This document shows positions 33,288-42,823 of a stretch of 64,000 nucleotides of DNA, one piece after another (positions within the stretch are counted from its first letter, which is position 1; every line of letters begins with the position of its first letter). Under the pieces are notes generated by a model, which saw only the letters and a program-made list of their open reading frames with translations, did not search any database and was not told the DNA's origin. The DNA comes from a virus. The position numbers and the translations under genes are program-made. Location of the stretch: positions 1 through 64,000 of the IMG/VR virus record IMGVR_UViG_3300031857_012457; one strand, written 5' to 3'.

Positions 33288-34178
33288 TTAATTTATTTTA
33301 TTTAATTCTTTTTGAAATACAGAGTATGATTGTTTTTTGAATTCTTCTTTTCTATCAATTCGTTTGATTATAGAATCATAATGAGTTCTATTTCTATAAA
33401 TATAATTTTCACAAACAATATAGTTTTTTAATTTAAATTGATGTATGTTTGCACCTGATTGATTCAATTTTTCAATACCCCACATTAAAAATGTGTCATC
33501 TGGCCCGTATGCTCCCATCGATTCCGGCAATGGTATTCTATCTAATAGGGGTTTTGATAAAAGGGTAAACCACCCAGCTCCAAATTTTGTTCTAGGTTGA
33601 CCTGGTACATTATTAAAAACGGTTTCCAATCCAACATCACCCACTTCACCACAATCTACAAACGGATTGTTTGTTTTACAATAATCCAATGGTTTATTTA
33701 AATAATTAGAATTAACTAAACAATCCCAAGTCGTATCCCAATACTTAACAATTTCTGGTGTAATAAAATATTTATCAACATTATCAATTACATCAATTGC
33801 GTTTTCCATATAAAACAATATCCTCTCATCAAAACAAATATCAGTATCCAACCAAATAAAGTGAGTTGCATCTTTACATTCTAAATGTGCGTATCGTTTG
33901 GTTTGTAGTGCACCGATAATTTCATCTCTAATCTGATATGTAGATTTACCAGCCCAGTCAGTTAATGATTTTAGTGAATTAAATCTATCTATAAAAAATT
34001 GCTTATCTACTTTAGAATTTTCCCAATCAAATAGATAATCCGAAACTGAAAATGAAATATAAAATTCATAATTATCACCATCTATATGTTTAGATGCTTT
34101 ATTCAAGTCGATTAATACTCTCTCTAAATCATCCAATTCATGTGGCATTACGAATGATGTAATAACTATTTTTTTCAT
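33288..34178 (-). CDS. GT-A glycosyltransferase-like protein
   Basis: A 296-residue protein. FIWLDTDICFDE near residue 108 holds a DxD metal motif; GAYGPDDTFLMWG near 222 resembles the acidic catalytic region of GT2/GT-A enzymes. No membrane segment. It starts the tight run of glycosyltransferases and overlaps the next upstream gene by 4 nt. Confidence 0.65.
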   Translation of the reverse strand: MKKIVITSFVMPHELDDLERVLIDLNKASKHIDGDNYEFYISFSVSDYLFDWENSKVDKQFFIDRFNSLKSLTDWAGKSTYQIRDEIIGALQTKRYAHLECKDATHFIWLDTDICFDERILFYMENAIDVIDNVDKYFITPEIVKYWDTTWDCLVNSNYLNKPLDYCKTNNPFVDCGEVGDVGLETVFNNVPGQPRTKFGAGWFTLLSKPLLDRIPLPESMGAYGPDDTFLMWGIEKLNQSGANIHQFKLKNYIVCENYIYRNRTHYDSIIKRIDRKEEFKKQSYSVFQKELNKIN

Positions 34179-34951
34179 TTATATTTGTTTTCTATTAACT
34201 TTTTAAGTTCTTCATTTCTATCATACTGATGAACTAACACATATGGAATTGTTTCGTTAATTACCATTTCGTTTTCAATAAAATATGTTTTCTTTTCAAA
34301 CCTTTTATCTTTTGATAGAGTATCGACTTGTAGTGCAAAATCGGAATTTACTTCAATTTTGTCTTTTAATAAACTATTATTAACTATTAAATTCAATGCA
34401 CTTTGGTCGGTGAAATGTCTCGTATCTCCAGCTTGAGATACTAGCCAATTCAACATTAACAAATCTTTTACTGATTGATACTTACCAGCAATAACTCCAA
34501 CATTTGCAATAGTTTTTCCTTTTATAGATTCCCAAAATATAGGTCCATATCCCTCATGTATATTTTTGTGTGCCCAAGGTTCGTTTTCATTAGTAATACA
34601 TTCTGATGCAACTATGATTTCTGATTTTAAATTTTTAGATAACCATTCTGTTGGATTTAATTGCCATACAATATCTCTAACATCAGTTGTTATAATATGC
34701 CCCCATTCTCTTTCATCATTCTGTAAGAACCACCACATATCAATCAATCGTTTCATATGGGGATGTCCTTGTAATTCAGCACCATAGCATTCCCAACCCT
34801 TTGCAGAAAGATATTCAATGGTTTCATTTGGTAGGTTGTAACATATCATTATCTTATCACCACCAAATCCACAATCGTTTAGGGATTCAACATATATCTT
34901 AATTTTTTCTGGCAAATAGTTTGCTATAGCCGATATAACCAAATCTTTCAT
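34175..34951 (-). CDS. Glycosyltransferase-like protein
   Basis: A 258-residue protein. IITTDVRDIVWQLNP near residue 87 is a DxRD form of the DxD motif, and FTDQSALNLIVNN near 180 resembles the DQ..N acceptor region of GT-A enzymes. The family of nucleotide-diphospho-sugar transferases is likely; specificity unknown. Confidence 0.55.
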   Translation of the reverse strand: MKDLVISAIANYLPEKIKIYVESLNDCGFGGDKIMICYNLPNETIEYLSAKGWECYGAELQGHPHMKRLIDMWWFLQNDEREWGHIITTDVRDIVWQLNPTEWLSKNLKSEIIVASECITNENEPWAHKNIHEGYGPIFWESIKGKTIANVGVIAGKYQSVKDLLMLNWLVSQAGDTRHFTDQSALNLIVNNSLLKDKIEVNSDFALQVDTLSKDKRFEKKTYFIENEMVINETIPYVLVHQYDRNEELKKLIENKYK

Positions 34952-34952
34952 A

Positions 34953-35579
34953 TTATGGAATTAATAATACATCTCTACCACAATCAATAGAACTATAATT
35001 AAATATAGTTTCCATATCTCGTATTAGTTGTTGTTCCGCATCTTTATACCAATTAGTTTCAAATAATATGTATGGTCTTTGATTTGTGGTTTGCATCCAA
35101 TCAAACATACCACGTATCACCTTAACATCATATCCTTCTGCATCTATTTTTATAAAATTAACTTTTTCAATTTTATTTTCAGCTACCCATTCAGAAAATG
35201 TTACACAATTTATAGTATACTTTTCATGTGAATGTATTTCCATTCCCTCTTTATAAATTTTATTGTAACCCAAATTTTGATTAGATGCTAATATTGTAAC
35301 TTCCGAAGTTTCATTCCCTAATGCTTTATCAACTATTGTTATATTTGAATATTTTTCAAATTTATTTTTACATTCACTTACCAAATATGGTACAGGTTCA
35401 AATAATATTACATTTTCTAAAAAATCATATCCCAAATCATCTAGTATCATTTTACTAAATAATCCAGTATTTGCACCAACATCTACAAATGCATCGCCTT
35501 TGTTTAGATATGATTTTACTAAATCAACATTGGCTTGTATTTCGGGTCTTAACCAATTTTCCCATTCATTTAATTCCAT
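34953..35579 (-). CDS. FkbM-family methyltransferase
   Basis: About 208 residues from the ATG at 35579 (MELNEWENWLRPEIQ), 11 nt after the previous stop; an earlier ATG at 35612 lies inside the previous gene. FVDVGANTGLFSKMI is the SAM-binding motif I, ILFEPVPYLV motif II, and VNFIKIDAEGYDVKVIRGM the diagnostic FkbM block. These enzymes O-methylate sugars or polyketides, here probably a glycan residue. Confidence 0.85.
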   Translation of the reverse strand: MELNEWENWLRPEIQANVDLVKSYLNKGDAFVDVGANTGLFSKMILDDLGYDFLENVILFEPVPYLVSECKNKFEKYSNITIVDKALGNETSEVTILASNQNLGYNKIYKEGMEIHSHEKYTINCVTFSEWVAENKIEKVNFIKIDAEGYDVKVIRGMFDWMQTTNQRPYILFETNWYKDAEQQLIRDMETIFNYSSIDCGRDVLLIP

Positions 35580-35590
35580 ATTATTATAAT

Positions 35591-36331
35591 TTATTTTCCG
35601 TATTTTTGCCAATCGTTATGCATGAATAATCCTTCATTGTGGCCAACTTTAAATGTAGATTCGGCCCACCATTTTGCTATATTACCTTCCAATGCGATAC
35701 CATCTCCGGCAAATTTATTTACTACATCTAAATAAAATTGTTTTTTATATAAACATGGATTGTTTGTCCAATTACCGTAACGAGATGTTGTCCAAAACAT
35801 ATCTTCTGTTTTATTTATATAATCACCAAATTCAATATCAGGTTCACACCAATGTAAAGAATCCAATAAATGTGGAGATGTACATTGTGAGTTATCATCA
35901 TAGTATGTTAACTCTTGTCCTTGATACCTAAATGAAAAATGTGGATAACCTGGATTCTTTCTGTGTCTTAAACGAACAACATCCATCCCCATTTCAATTG
36001 CCTGATAACTTTTCTTTAATGTGTTATATGTGGTTTCCCTATTTTCAATTAAATTCCAATCATGCTCCAATACCAATACATAATCCGATTGTGCGTTTTG
36101 AGTTAGTTTAATAAATCCTTGCCCTATACCTACGTTTTGATTCAATCCTATGCAATCTAATCCAAAATGTTTTGCAATTTGATAATCTTGCTCATTGAAT
36201 TCTTGAAATAATATAGTAGTATCGTTTACCATATCAAACAATCCATTGTTATAATATGTGGTTAATGTATCAACTAATACTTGCCCACTATTCCAGGAAA
36301 GTATTCCTATACTAATTGGTAATTTATCCAT
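35591..36331 (-). CDS. Glycosyltransferase family 2-like protein
   Basis: About 246 residues from the ATG at 36331; the longer frame begins with TTG. ISIGILSWNSGQVLVDTL is the GT2 N-terminus, NQNVGIGQGF the typical nucleotide-contacting helix, VLVLEHDWNLIE the acidic pair replacing DxD. Soluble. Overlaps the next upstream gene by 8 nt. Confidence 0.7.
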   Translation of the reverse strand: MDKLPISIGILSWNSGQVLVDTLTTYYNNGLFDMVNDTTILFQEFNEQDYQIAKHFGLDCIGLNQNVGIGQGFIKLTQNAQSDYVLVLEHDWNLIENRETTYNTLKKSYQAIEMGMDVVRLRHRKNPGYPHFSFRYQGQELTYYDDNSQCTSPHLLDSLHWCEPDIEFGDYINKTEDMFWTTSRYGNWTNNPCLYKKQFYLDVVNKFAGDGIALEGNIAKWWAESTFKVGHNEGLFMHNDWQKYGK

Positions 36332-36962
36332 GTACAAATAATTTTAAAAAGTTAACTTGGTCTTCCATTTTTCTAGCATCCCATTCTTTCTCATCCGAAG
36401 TTGTACTCATTTCAGTTTCAACTTTGAAGTTTCTCAATATACCTTTTGGTGCTGGATTTTTATCTTTTATAAAATTATCGCCATACCATATTTTAATATT
36501 TTCTGGAATGTTAATCCAATACTTTTTATGCAACATAATGAAACATCCCCATCCCCAATCATTGATTCCAGATTTCCAAACATCTATGAAAGGTCCTCTT
36601 TCTTCATCAATAGGTTCTTTGTAATTACCTTCACCCATTCCAATAATACCATACTGGGAAAGAACATCTTCGGTTATTACTTCAAAAATATTTGGGTCAA
36701 AGTTAATATCATCGTTTAGTATCGCTATACTATTATTTTTAGCTAGTTTAACTCCTAAATTCCAAGCGGGGTTTACATAAATGTTTTCTTCTACTTGAAC
36801 TAATTTAACTTTATCTAATCCTTCAAAATGTTCAAAGAATTTGCCGGCGTTATCTATTAATATAATTTCATCTACAAATTCACATTTTATCAAATCAAAT
36901 AATAGTTTTCCAATTCTATTTGATTTCCAAAGTGTTGGGATTACTATTGAATATTTTTGCAT
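36324..36962 (-). CDS. Glycosyltransferase family 2-like protein
   Basis: A 212-residue protein. YSIVIPTLWKSNRIGKLL at the start, IILIDNAG, PAWNLGVKLAKNNSIAILNDDI with the DD pair in place of DxD. Compact GT-A domain without membrane anchor. It may add one sugar of the same glycan as its neighbours. Confidence 0.7.
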   Translation of the reverse strand: MQKYSIVIPTLWKSNRIGKLLFDLIKCEFVDEIILIDNAGKFFEHFEGLDKVKLVQVEENIYVNPAWNLGVKLAKNNSIAILNDDINFDPNIFEVITEDVLSQYGIIGMGEGNYKEPIDEERGPFIDVWKSGINDWGWGCFIMLHKKYWINIPENIKIWYGDNFIKDKNPAPKGILRNFKVETEMSTTSDEKEWDARKMEDQVNFLKLFVHG

Positions 36963-36964
36963 AA

Positions 36965-37525
36965 TTATTTTTTAATAATTTCCAATATGATATCATCGTA
37001 TCTGTTTTTGTTTTTTGTCAAATCAAATACTTTATATACATAATTTAAACTATGTACCTCATCAATTAATTTATTTAAATCGGAGTTGGATTGAATGTCT
37101 TCGATAATAAGTTTACCACCCAATTTTACTTTACTGAACCAATTTTTTATAGAGTATATTTGACTATCGATTGTATGTGGTCCATCATCTATTAGATAAT
37201 CGATTGAATCATTTTCAAACATATCTAATACATCTTGCGTATATGCATCTGCTTCTATAATCTGTATATCTCCCATTTTTCTAATATCATCCGCCATACC
37301 TTCTGGTAAATTATAAAATGGGTCTATACCAGTTATTTCCGAATTTATAAACCAATCTCTTAATAGTTTCATAGAAGGGCCTCTATGTACGCCTATTTCC
37401 AGTATTTTTAATTTATCATTTCTTTTTAGTGTAAATTCTTCCGAATAATACCCATTTATATAGTCGTGTGTCGTTCCTTTATCACTTTTAATTTCAGAAA
37501 CTTCGTAAAATTCAGCAAATGTCAT
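36965..37525 (-). CDS. SAM-dependent methyltransferase, class I
   Basis: A 186-residue protein. SDKGTTHDYINGYYSEEF precedes ILEIGVHRGPSMKLL (motif I); ITGIDPFYNL, DYLIDDGPHTIDSQ and GGKLIIEDIQ complete the Rossmann fold. The layout matches the cephalosporin-hydroxylase/CmcI-like sugar methyltransferases seen in glycan clusters. Stop and start overlap with the epimerase gene (ATGA). Confidence 0.75.
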   Translation of the reverse strand: MTFAEFYEVSEIKSDKGTTHDYINGYYSEEFTLKRNDKLKILEIGVHRGPSMKLLRDWFINSEITGIDPFYNLPEGMADDIRKMGDIQIIEADAYTQDVLDMFENDSIDYLIDDGPHTIDSQIYSIKNWFSKVKLGGKLIIEDIQSNSDLNKLIDEVHSLNYVYKVFDLTKNKNRYDDIILEIIKK

Positions 37526-38520
37526 AATTTATTTTTCCAAAATGAGTAAATACCTTTATCAAGCTCGTATGATGGCCAGATAAATTGTTCTCTTTTAGGT
37601 TGATGTGATGCCCAAACCCACATATCCCACAATCCTTCATCTAAAGAAGTTTTATGTTCAAATCCTAATATATTAATTGATTTTTGAAAAGTTGGAATTG
37701 ACCTTTTAACTTCGTGTCTACCCTCTTTATAAACAACTTCACCACTACCTATGATTGCTCTCAATAATGAATTTGCTTTGTTTATACTCCATTCCTCAAT
37801 ACCGCCCAAATTAATAATTTGTTTAGATGCTTCGGGTCTAATTGCCGAGTTCCACAATGGTTCTACAATATCATCTACACAACTAAACGCTCTGGTTTGT
37901 TCACCATCTCCAAATATCGTCATTGGTTCTCCATTTAAATGCTGATACATCCAAATACCCAATACATTTCGATACTTGTCCCAAATGTTTTGATTGATAC
38001 CATACACATTATGTGGTCTGATAATACACCAGTCTAAACCATGTTGTTCTCCTGCAATTTGTATATCCATCTCACATCCATATTTTGCAACTCCATACGG
38101 GTCGATTGGTTTAGGTGTGTGTGTTTCATCAAATAATCCACCTTCTCCATGACCATATACTGCAAGGGTTGAAGTGAATATCAATCGTTTAACATTATGT
38201 TTAATACATTGGTTAACTACTCTTGCAGTTGCAACCAAATTGTTTTCGTAATTATATTGTCTGATAAATGGTGATAACCCTTCTGCTGCGTATGCTGCAA
38301 AATGGAACACATAGTCAAATTTGTGAATTTCAAAACAATTTTCAATTGGGTGTGTTACCAAATTCATTTGCCAAAATTCTACTGTTGGGTTTACATTTTC
38401 TCTATATCCACCACTTAAATCATCAATTCCAACTATATGAACTTCTGGATGTTTTTCGGTTAACCAATCTGCTAATCTACTACCTAATAGCCCCGCTACT
38501 CCCGTTATTAAAACTTTCAT
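37522..38520 (-). CDS. NAD-dependent sugar epimerase/dehydratase (SDR, GalE-like)
   Basis: A 332-residue protein. LITGVAGLLGSRLADWL is the GxxGxxG nucleotide-binding motif, VFHFAAYAAEGLSP, FTSTLAVYGHG with the catalytic Thr/Ser, and DPYGVAKYGCE with the YxxxK pair. C-terminal region binds the nucleotide sugar. It would supply an epimerised or dehydrated nucleotide sugar to the surrounding transferases. It overlaps the upstream glycosyltransferase by 41 nt. Confidence 0.85.
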   Translation of the reverse strand: MKVLITGVAGLLGSRLADWLTEKHPEVHIVGIDDLSGGYRENVNPTVEFWQMNLVTHPIENCFEIHKFDYVFHFAAYAAEGLSPFIRQYNYENNLVATARVVNQCIKHNVKRLIFTSTLAVYGHGEGGLFDETHTPKPIDPYGVAKYGCEMDIQIAGEQHGLDWCIIRPHNVYGINQNIWDKYRNVLGIWMYQHLNGEPMTIFGDGEQTRAFSCVDDIVEPLWNSAIRPEASKQIINLGGIEEWSINKANSLLRAIIGSGEVVYKEGRHEVKRSIPTFQKSINILGFEHKTSLDEGLWDMWVWASHQPKREQFIWPSYELDKGIYSFWKNKL

Positions 38521-39367
38521 AATTTTCTATTAATTTATTTACTACTTGAATTTGTGTGTAATTATGCAACACTTTCATCATTCCGTTATGTGCAATTCTT
38601 TCCCTTTCCTCTTCGTTTTCATTGTAATAGTTCATCTTCTCTATACAATCGAACATCTCATCGTAATATACAATATCTTCCCCTTCTACAAACATTTCAG
38701 ATAAACCAGTTTCATCTGGCAACCTATCAGTTAATATCATCTTACCACACGCCATTCCTTCAAAGATTCTACGGGTAATTTCTTTCCATCTACTATTCTG
38801 AATTACTATTAAACCAGTATTCAAAAATTCCGTATGTTCTTTAGGTCCTAATCCATTTCTATTACCAACTGCTCCCTCTGCCCAATTTGTAAGATAATCT
38901 AAAAATTGGGAATTTCCAAGTCCTCGTGTAGTTACTGCAACATATTGTGGTTCTAAATTCATTGGAAACTGAACTTTAGTATCTGCGAAATGATTTATCC
39001 ATTCAGCATTTATACCTCTGTTTCTATATTCTTGTGCAGATTGTTTATCGGGTGTGATTGTGTAATGGAAACGATTTGCTTTAGGATAATTTCTTTCAAA
39101 GTTTTGTGGGTCATCACCACTTTCTTGTATCCAAAATGCAGGAACTAAATCCTTATTAAGATATTGTGAATCAAATCTACCCCAATCCATAAACAATACG
39201 ATATCTGTTTGTGGTTTGGAATTTACCCAATTCTTTAAATCAGTATCATTTGTTTTGATTATTTGAGTTTCCCACCCTCTTTCTTTAAATTCATTTACTA
39301 ATGCCAATGGAGTAGACCATACTTCCCCATCTCTATAATCGTATATGAATGTTATTTTATTTTGCAT
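38480..39367 (-). CDS. GT-B glycosyltransferase (CgeB/GT1-like)
   Basis: A 295-residue protein. TDIVLFMDWGRFDSQYL in the N-terminal domain and WKEITRRIFEGMACGKMILTD near residue 208 (the EGMACG donor-site motif) mark the CgeB/glycosyltransferase group 1 fold. NVYYDEMFDCIEKM is the usual ending helix region (VYYDEMFDCIEKM here). The 41-nt overlap with the epimerase keeps the two in step. Confidence 0.7.
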   Translation of the reverse strand: MQNKITFIYDYRDGEVWSTPLALVNEFKERGWETQIIKTNDTDLKNWVNSKPQTDIVLFMDWGRFDSQYLNKDLVPAFWIQESGDDPQNFERNYPKANRFHYTITPDKQSAQEYRNRGINAEWINHFADTKVQFPMNLEPQYVAVTTRGLGNSQFLDYLTNWAEGAVGNRNGLGPKEHTEFLNTGLIVIQNSRWKEITRRIFEGMACGKMILTDRLPDETGLSEMFVEGEDIVYYDEMFDCIEKMNYYNENEEERERIAHNGMMKVLHNYTQIQVVNKLIENYESFNNGSSGAIR

Positions 39368-39986
39368 ATTCTTCTCTTTTAAATAAAACCTGATAATGAT
39401 TAGTTACTTCTAAATTATATGGTGAATATGGTTTCCAATTTACACCATTTTGAATATAATCGGTTTCTGCTGAAAACCTGTTTGTATTTATATTTTTTAC
39501 ATCTATCGTTTTCGCGTAGTCCGCTTTCATCCACCAAAAGTTACCAGAATATATTGTCCATTTTCCAGCATTACCAAGTAAGACACCGTATGTATTAAAA
39601 TCAGTTTTTTCAAATAATTTAAAAACATTTCTGGTTTTTTCTATATTAAAATAATTCATAAGATGTCTCCAAGATGCAACATTTGTGTTTCCTTGTTTGG
39701 ATGCACCTTTAGTATGAAAATACAAAATATAATCCGAATCTGCAAATTTTTCTACATCTTTTTGTATTAATTCCAATGTAACAAATTCATTACCTCTCGC
39801 TCTGACATCCCTTACATTTTTAAATTTAGTCAACAGATGGTATATTGATTTATTTTCTTCTGCAAGAGAAATCCCTATATTTAAAATATAGGGAAAATCA
39901 AAATGTTTTTTTAATAAAGAAATCTGCTCTTCCACTATTGATTCTACCCCGTCTATTGCGTATATGTGATAATAGACGTGTACCAT
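39357..39986 (-). CDS. Glycosyltransferase-like protein
   Basis: A 209-residue protein. ILYFHTKGASKQGN and IYSGNFWWMKADYAKTI resemble phage and bacterial proteins annotated as glycosyltransferase-like or rhamnan-synthesis-like, where HTKG and SGN.W....Y form the active region. No DxD is obvious. Moderate to low confidence in the exact family. Confidence 0.5.
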   Translation of the reverse strand: MVHVYYHIYAIDGVESIVEEQISLLKKHFDFPYILNIGISLAEENKSIYHLLTKFKNVRDVRARGNEFVTLELIQKDVEKFADSDYILYFHTKGASKQGNTNVASWRHLMNYFNIEKTRNVFKLFEKTDFNTYGVLLGNAGKWTIYSGNFWWMKADYAKTIDVKNINTNRFSAETDYIQNGVNWKPYSPYNLEVTNHYQVLFKREEYAK

Positions 39987-40612
39987 TATAGTGTATCGTA
40001 ATAATTGTTTTGTCTTTCTTGCCTATCAATTGTTTTTGGATGTATAATACAATACACTTCATCTGATGGGAAATTGGTGTATGATTGAAACCCAACAATT
40101 CTTTCATGTACTTTACCACTCCAACCAATTGTTTCTGGATTGTTTTTGTAGATACGAGTCTGAACATCTGGGAAGTTAACCCATCCTTTCTCATTAACAT
40201 TCCATCCCCATTTTTGAATATGTGCTTCAGTTAATCCTTCGACTGTATTGATTCTCGGAACTACTATCAAATCCTTATCAGTATTAGCTTCTAATAGCTC
40301 TTCCAAATTATAGATTAAATCATTTGATAGGTACTCATCGGCATCTAATTGAAATATCCATTCACCTTTACAATGTGAATTTAAAAAGTTTTTCCATTGT
40401 GCAAAATCATTATCAAATTCAGATTCAATTAAAGTGATGTAATTTGCATTAGCTTGCAATTCTAAATACTCAATCATTTCCGTAGAAGATTTTGGAGTAT
40501 CTAAAAGGACTACTATTTCCGAATTTTCACCTTTATAGTTTATCAGTTGTGTAATTAACCTTATAATTTCTTCATGCTCATTACAAGCCGTTATTGCGTA
40601 ACTTAATTTCAT
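39986..40612 (-). CDS. Glycosyltransferase family 2
   Basis: A 208-residue protein. LSYAITACNEHEEIIRLI (GT2 start), EIVVLLDTPKSS, FAQWKNFLNSHCKGEWIFQLDADEYLS with the DxD motif at about 95, and KVHERIVGF. It resembles the WaaE/KdtX type of short GT2 enzymes, which add sugars to lipopolysaccharide cores. Soluble. Confidence 0.8.
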   Translation of the reverse strand: MKLSYAITACNEHEEIIRLITQLINYKGENSEIVVLLDTPKSSTEMIEYLELQANANYITLIESEFDNDFAQWKNFLNSHCKGEWIFQLDADEYLSNDLIYNLEELLEANTDKDLIVVPRINTVEGLTEAHIQKWGWNVNEKGWVNFPDVQTRIYKNNPETIGWSGKVHERIVGFQSYTNFPSDEVYCIIHPKTIDRQERQNNYYDTL

Positions 40613-40613
40613 T

Positions 40614-41075
40614 TTAATCTTCGTTGTGTTGAATTTTTATATCATCTAAACCGTCACCAGTTGTATATGGTGGATTATATGTATTATTTGTATAATGCCA
40701 TGCTGAACCACTTGGGTATCCATATGTGGTTGATGTACTCATACCATTGGGTGTGATGATTGTACTAATACTGCTACCTGGTGTACTTGCAATTGTTATA
40801 CCAGGTGTTGATGGAGTTACAAATCCAGGTGATGGTGCCGTTCCGTTTGGTTTGACACATGGTATCTCTACATTTGGATAATAAGTGTGAGGTTCTTGCC
40901 ATCTTGGAAATGGTTGTGTATTTGGAACATCCGCTCCAGTATATCCAATGGGTTGTGTATCGTTAACCTCTGCCAATTTTGCTTTTAGTATATCCCACTG
41001 CATTGGGGTAATGTTATACTGATGTACTCCTTCAGTAAATCCTTGTAACCAAATTACAAATTCTTTTGATGTCAT
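40614..41075 (-). CDS. Conserved phage protein with Pro/Thr/Ser-rich tail
   Basis: A 153-residue protein. The first 38 residues (MTSKEFVIWLQGFTEGVH, then MQWDILKAKLAEV) form a small helical domain common in aquatic T4-like phages, from memory. The rest is rich in Thr, Ser, Pro, Gly and Tyr and probably disordered. Role unknown. Confidence 0.55.
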   Translation of the reverse strand: MTSKEFVIWLQGFTEGVHQYNITPMQWDILKAKLAEVNDTQPIGYTGADVPNTQPFPRWQEPHTYYPNVEIPCVKPNGTAPSPGFVTPSTPGITIASTPGSSISTIITPNGMSTSTTYGYPSGSAWHYTNNTYNPPYTTGDGLDDIKIQHNED

Positions 41076-41554
41076 AACTGTGTATTTTCGTTATTTTGTT
41101 CTTTAATAGTTTTTATTGATTTTTTTACATTAGGAGTCAATCCTTCAATATCCATTTCTAATTCAGTTATTCTACCAAACCCACTTATTTTATAAGTTCT
41201 ATATGCTTCATTTGTTATTATAGGTACTTTAGAAACTACGGATGAATAAAACTTTTTTGCACCACCCTTCATTTCTAATTTATCTTCATCTTCGTTTACA
41301 AATTTACCAAAAAATCTTTTTACTAAAGCCGGATTTATATTTGATACTTTAACTGCATGAACTACTCCTTTGGCTCTAGATACAAACAAAGTGTATATAA
41401 TTGGTCCATCACCTATAGAGTATGATTGCTTTGTACCATCTACATATTCGTATTGCATTATCATATAGAATTTTCCACGCCTCATTCTTTCGGGTGATAC
41501 TGATTTATCACCCTTATCTATGTACTTGCGATATATACGATTATATGCTGACAC
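41072..41554 (-). CDS. Conserved phage protein of unknown function
   Basis: A 160-residue protein from a GTG at 41554, whose G overlaps the TAG of the upstream gene; a start at the internal ATG 41485 (MRRGKFYMIMQYEYVDG) is possible. Alpha/beta, basic, no membrane segment. VSRAKGVVHAVKVSNINPALVK recalls phage proteins of unknown role near head or replication genes. Confidence 0.5.
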   Translation of the reverse strand: MSAYNRIYRKYIDKGDKSVSPERMRRGKFYMIMQYEYVDGTKQSYSIGDGPIIYTLFVSRAKGVVHAVKVSNINPALVKRFFGKFVNEDEDKLEMKGGAKKFYSSVVSKVPIITNEAYRTYKISGFGRITELEMDIEGLTPNVKKSIKTIKEQNNENTQL

Positions 41555-42822
41555 TACTTATTTAACATTTTTAGTTTAGGTAATTGCAGTTGTTGAAACT
41601 TTGGTTGTATCTTACTATAAATACCATATTGATTCAAAATTCCATCAAACAATTTAGTCATTTTTTCCAATCCAAAGTTTTGTTTATTTTGTTTGCCCAA
41701 TTGTAAAGATGCCGTTTTGTATTTTTCATAGTTCTTATAAACATCTTTTATAGATGATAATGCTTTTGAAATGTTTACATTAAACCATTGTGATTCTTTT
41801 AATAAGAATTGGTCTGCTGCTGATTCATGTACTGGTTTTAATTCACCTTCCAATAAAACAGCTCCTTGCTTTAAGAAATCCAAATGTCCACTCCAATTAG
41901 ATACAATTACAGGTTTACCCGTCAAACTGAACTCCAATAGGGGTCTACCAAACCCTTCACCTTTTGTGAAGTTTAACATTGCTTTTACTTTCGGATGTTC
42001 ATACAATCCGTTCATTTGAGCAGGTGTTAAATCACCATGCAACAAATAGATTGGAACTGATTTATAATCATTACCCAATACCTCTCTAATTTTTTTAATA
42101 GTGGTTTCTCTATCCATTACAGAGAATCCTGCTGAAGATGTTTTAAGAACCAATGCGGGTTTTACCTTTTCATTTTTGAATGCCATTGCGAATGTTTTAA
42201 TCATCATTCCCACATTCTTTCTATCTTCACCCAAATCACCTCTTAACCAATGTCCTACAAATAGGAATGCAAACTCTTCTTTGATTGAATCCAATTCGGT
42301 AATATGCTCAAAGGTTTTGGTTCCAAAATCAGCTTCATCAAATCCTTCGAAGAGGATTTCAACAGGTTTTTGAATTCTGTGTTGTGCAACTAATTGTCCA
42401 CTTTGTTTATCTTGCTCATTATATACCGTATCTACTAAACTTTTCTTTGAATGTTCGGATGGAACTATAATTAAATCCATTCGATTGCATCCATGAATCC
42501 AATCTAATGCACAATGTGTAGTTTCAATTGCTGCAGTAATTCCAATGTTATAAAACCCTAATGGTTGAAATTCATTTGGAACTGTAACTTGAATATAAAT
42601 GTCAGGTTTTTCTGTAATCTGTGGAATGATGTTATCTACCGCCCATTTATGAAATTCATTATCATAATTAAGAGCATCCATTGGGGTATTCCCCCAACGA
42701 GTGCTAATAATTTTAATATCAAACTTATCTAATTTATATAAAGAGTGTAACAAATCTCTCGCGTGGTCACCATACCCACTTCTTGTTGCAATTGGTGCCT
42801 GAAATACTAATGTTGGTTTCAT
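41554..42822 (-). CDS. GT-B glycosyltransferase (group 1 / GT4)
   Basis: A 422-residue protein. ATRSGYGDHARDLLHSL at the start, FAFLFVGHWLRGDLGEDRKNVGMM, and FTKGEGFGRPLLEFSLTGKPVIVSNWSGHLDFL, the E-x7-E donor motif of GT4. Similar enzymes appear in T4-like phages (including alpha-glucosyltransferases of DNA). Whether DNA, protein or a glycan is the acceptor cannot be read. Confidence 0.8.
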   Translation of the reverse strand: MKPTLVFQAPIATRSGYGDHARDLLHSLYKLDKFDIKIISTRWGNTPMDALNYDNEFHKWAVDNIIPQITEKPDIYIQVTVPNEFQPLGFYNIGITAAIETTHCALDWIHGCNRMDLIIVPSEHSKKSLVDTVYNEQDKQSGQLVAQHRIQKPVEILFEGFDEADFGTKTFEHITELDSIKEEFAFLFVGHWLRGDLGEDRKNVGMMIKTFAMAFKNEKVKPALVLKTSSAGFSVMDRETTIKKIREVLGNDYKSVPIYLLHGDLTPAQMNGLYEHPKVKAMLNFTKGEGFGRPLLEFSLTGKPVIVSNWSGHLDFLKQGAVLLEGELKPVHESAADQFLLKESQWFNVNISKALSSIKDVYKNYEKYKTASLQLGKQNKQNFGLEKMTKLFDGILNQYGIYSKIQPKFQQLQLPKLKMLNK

Positions 42823-42823
42823 A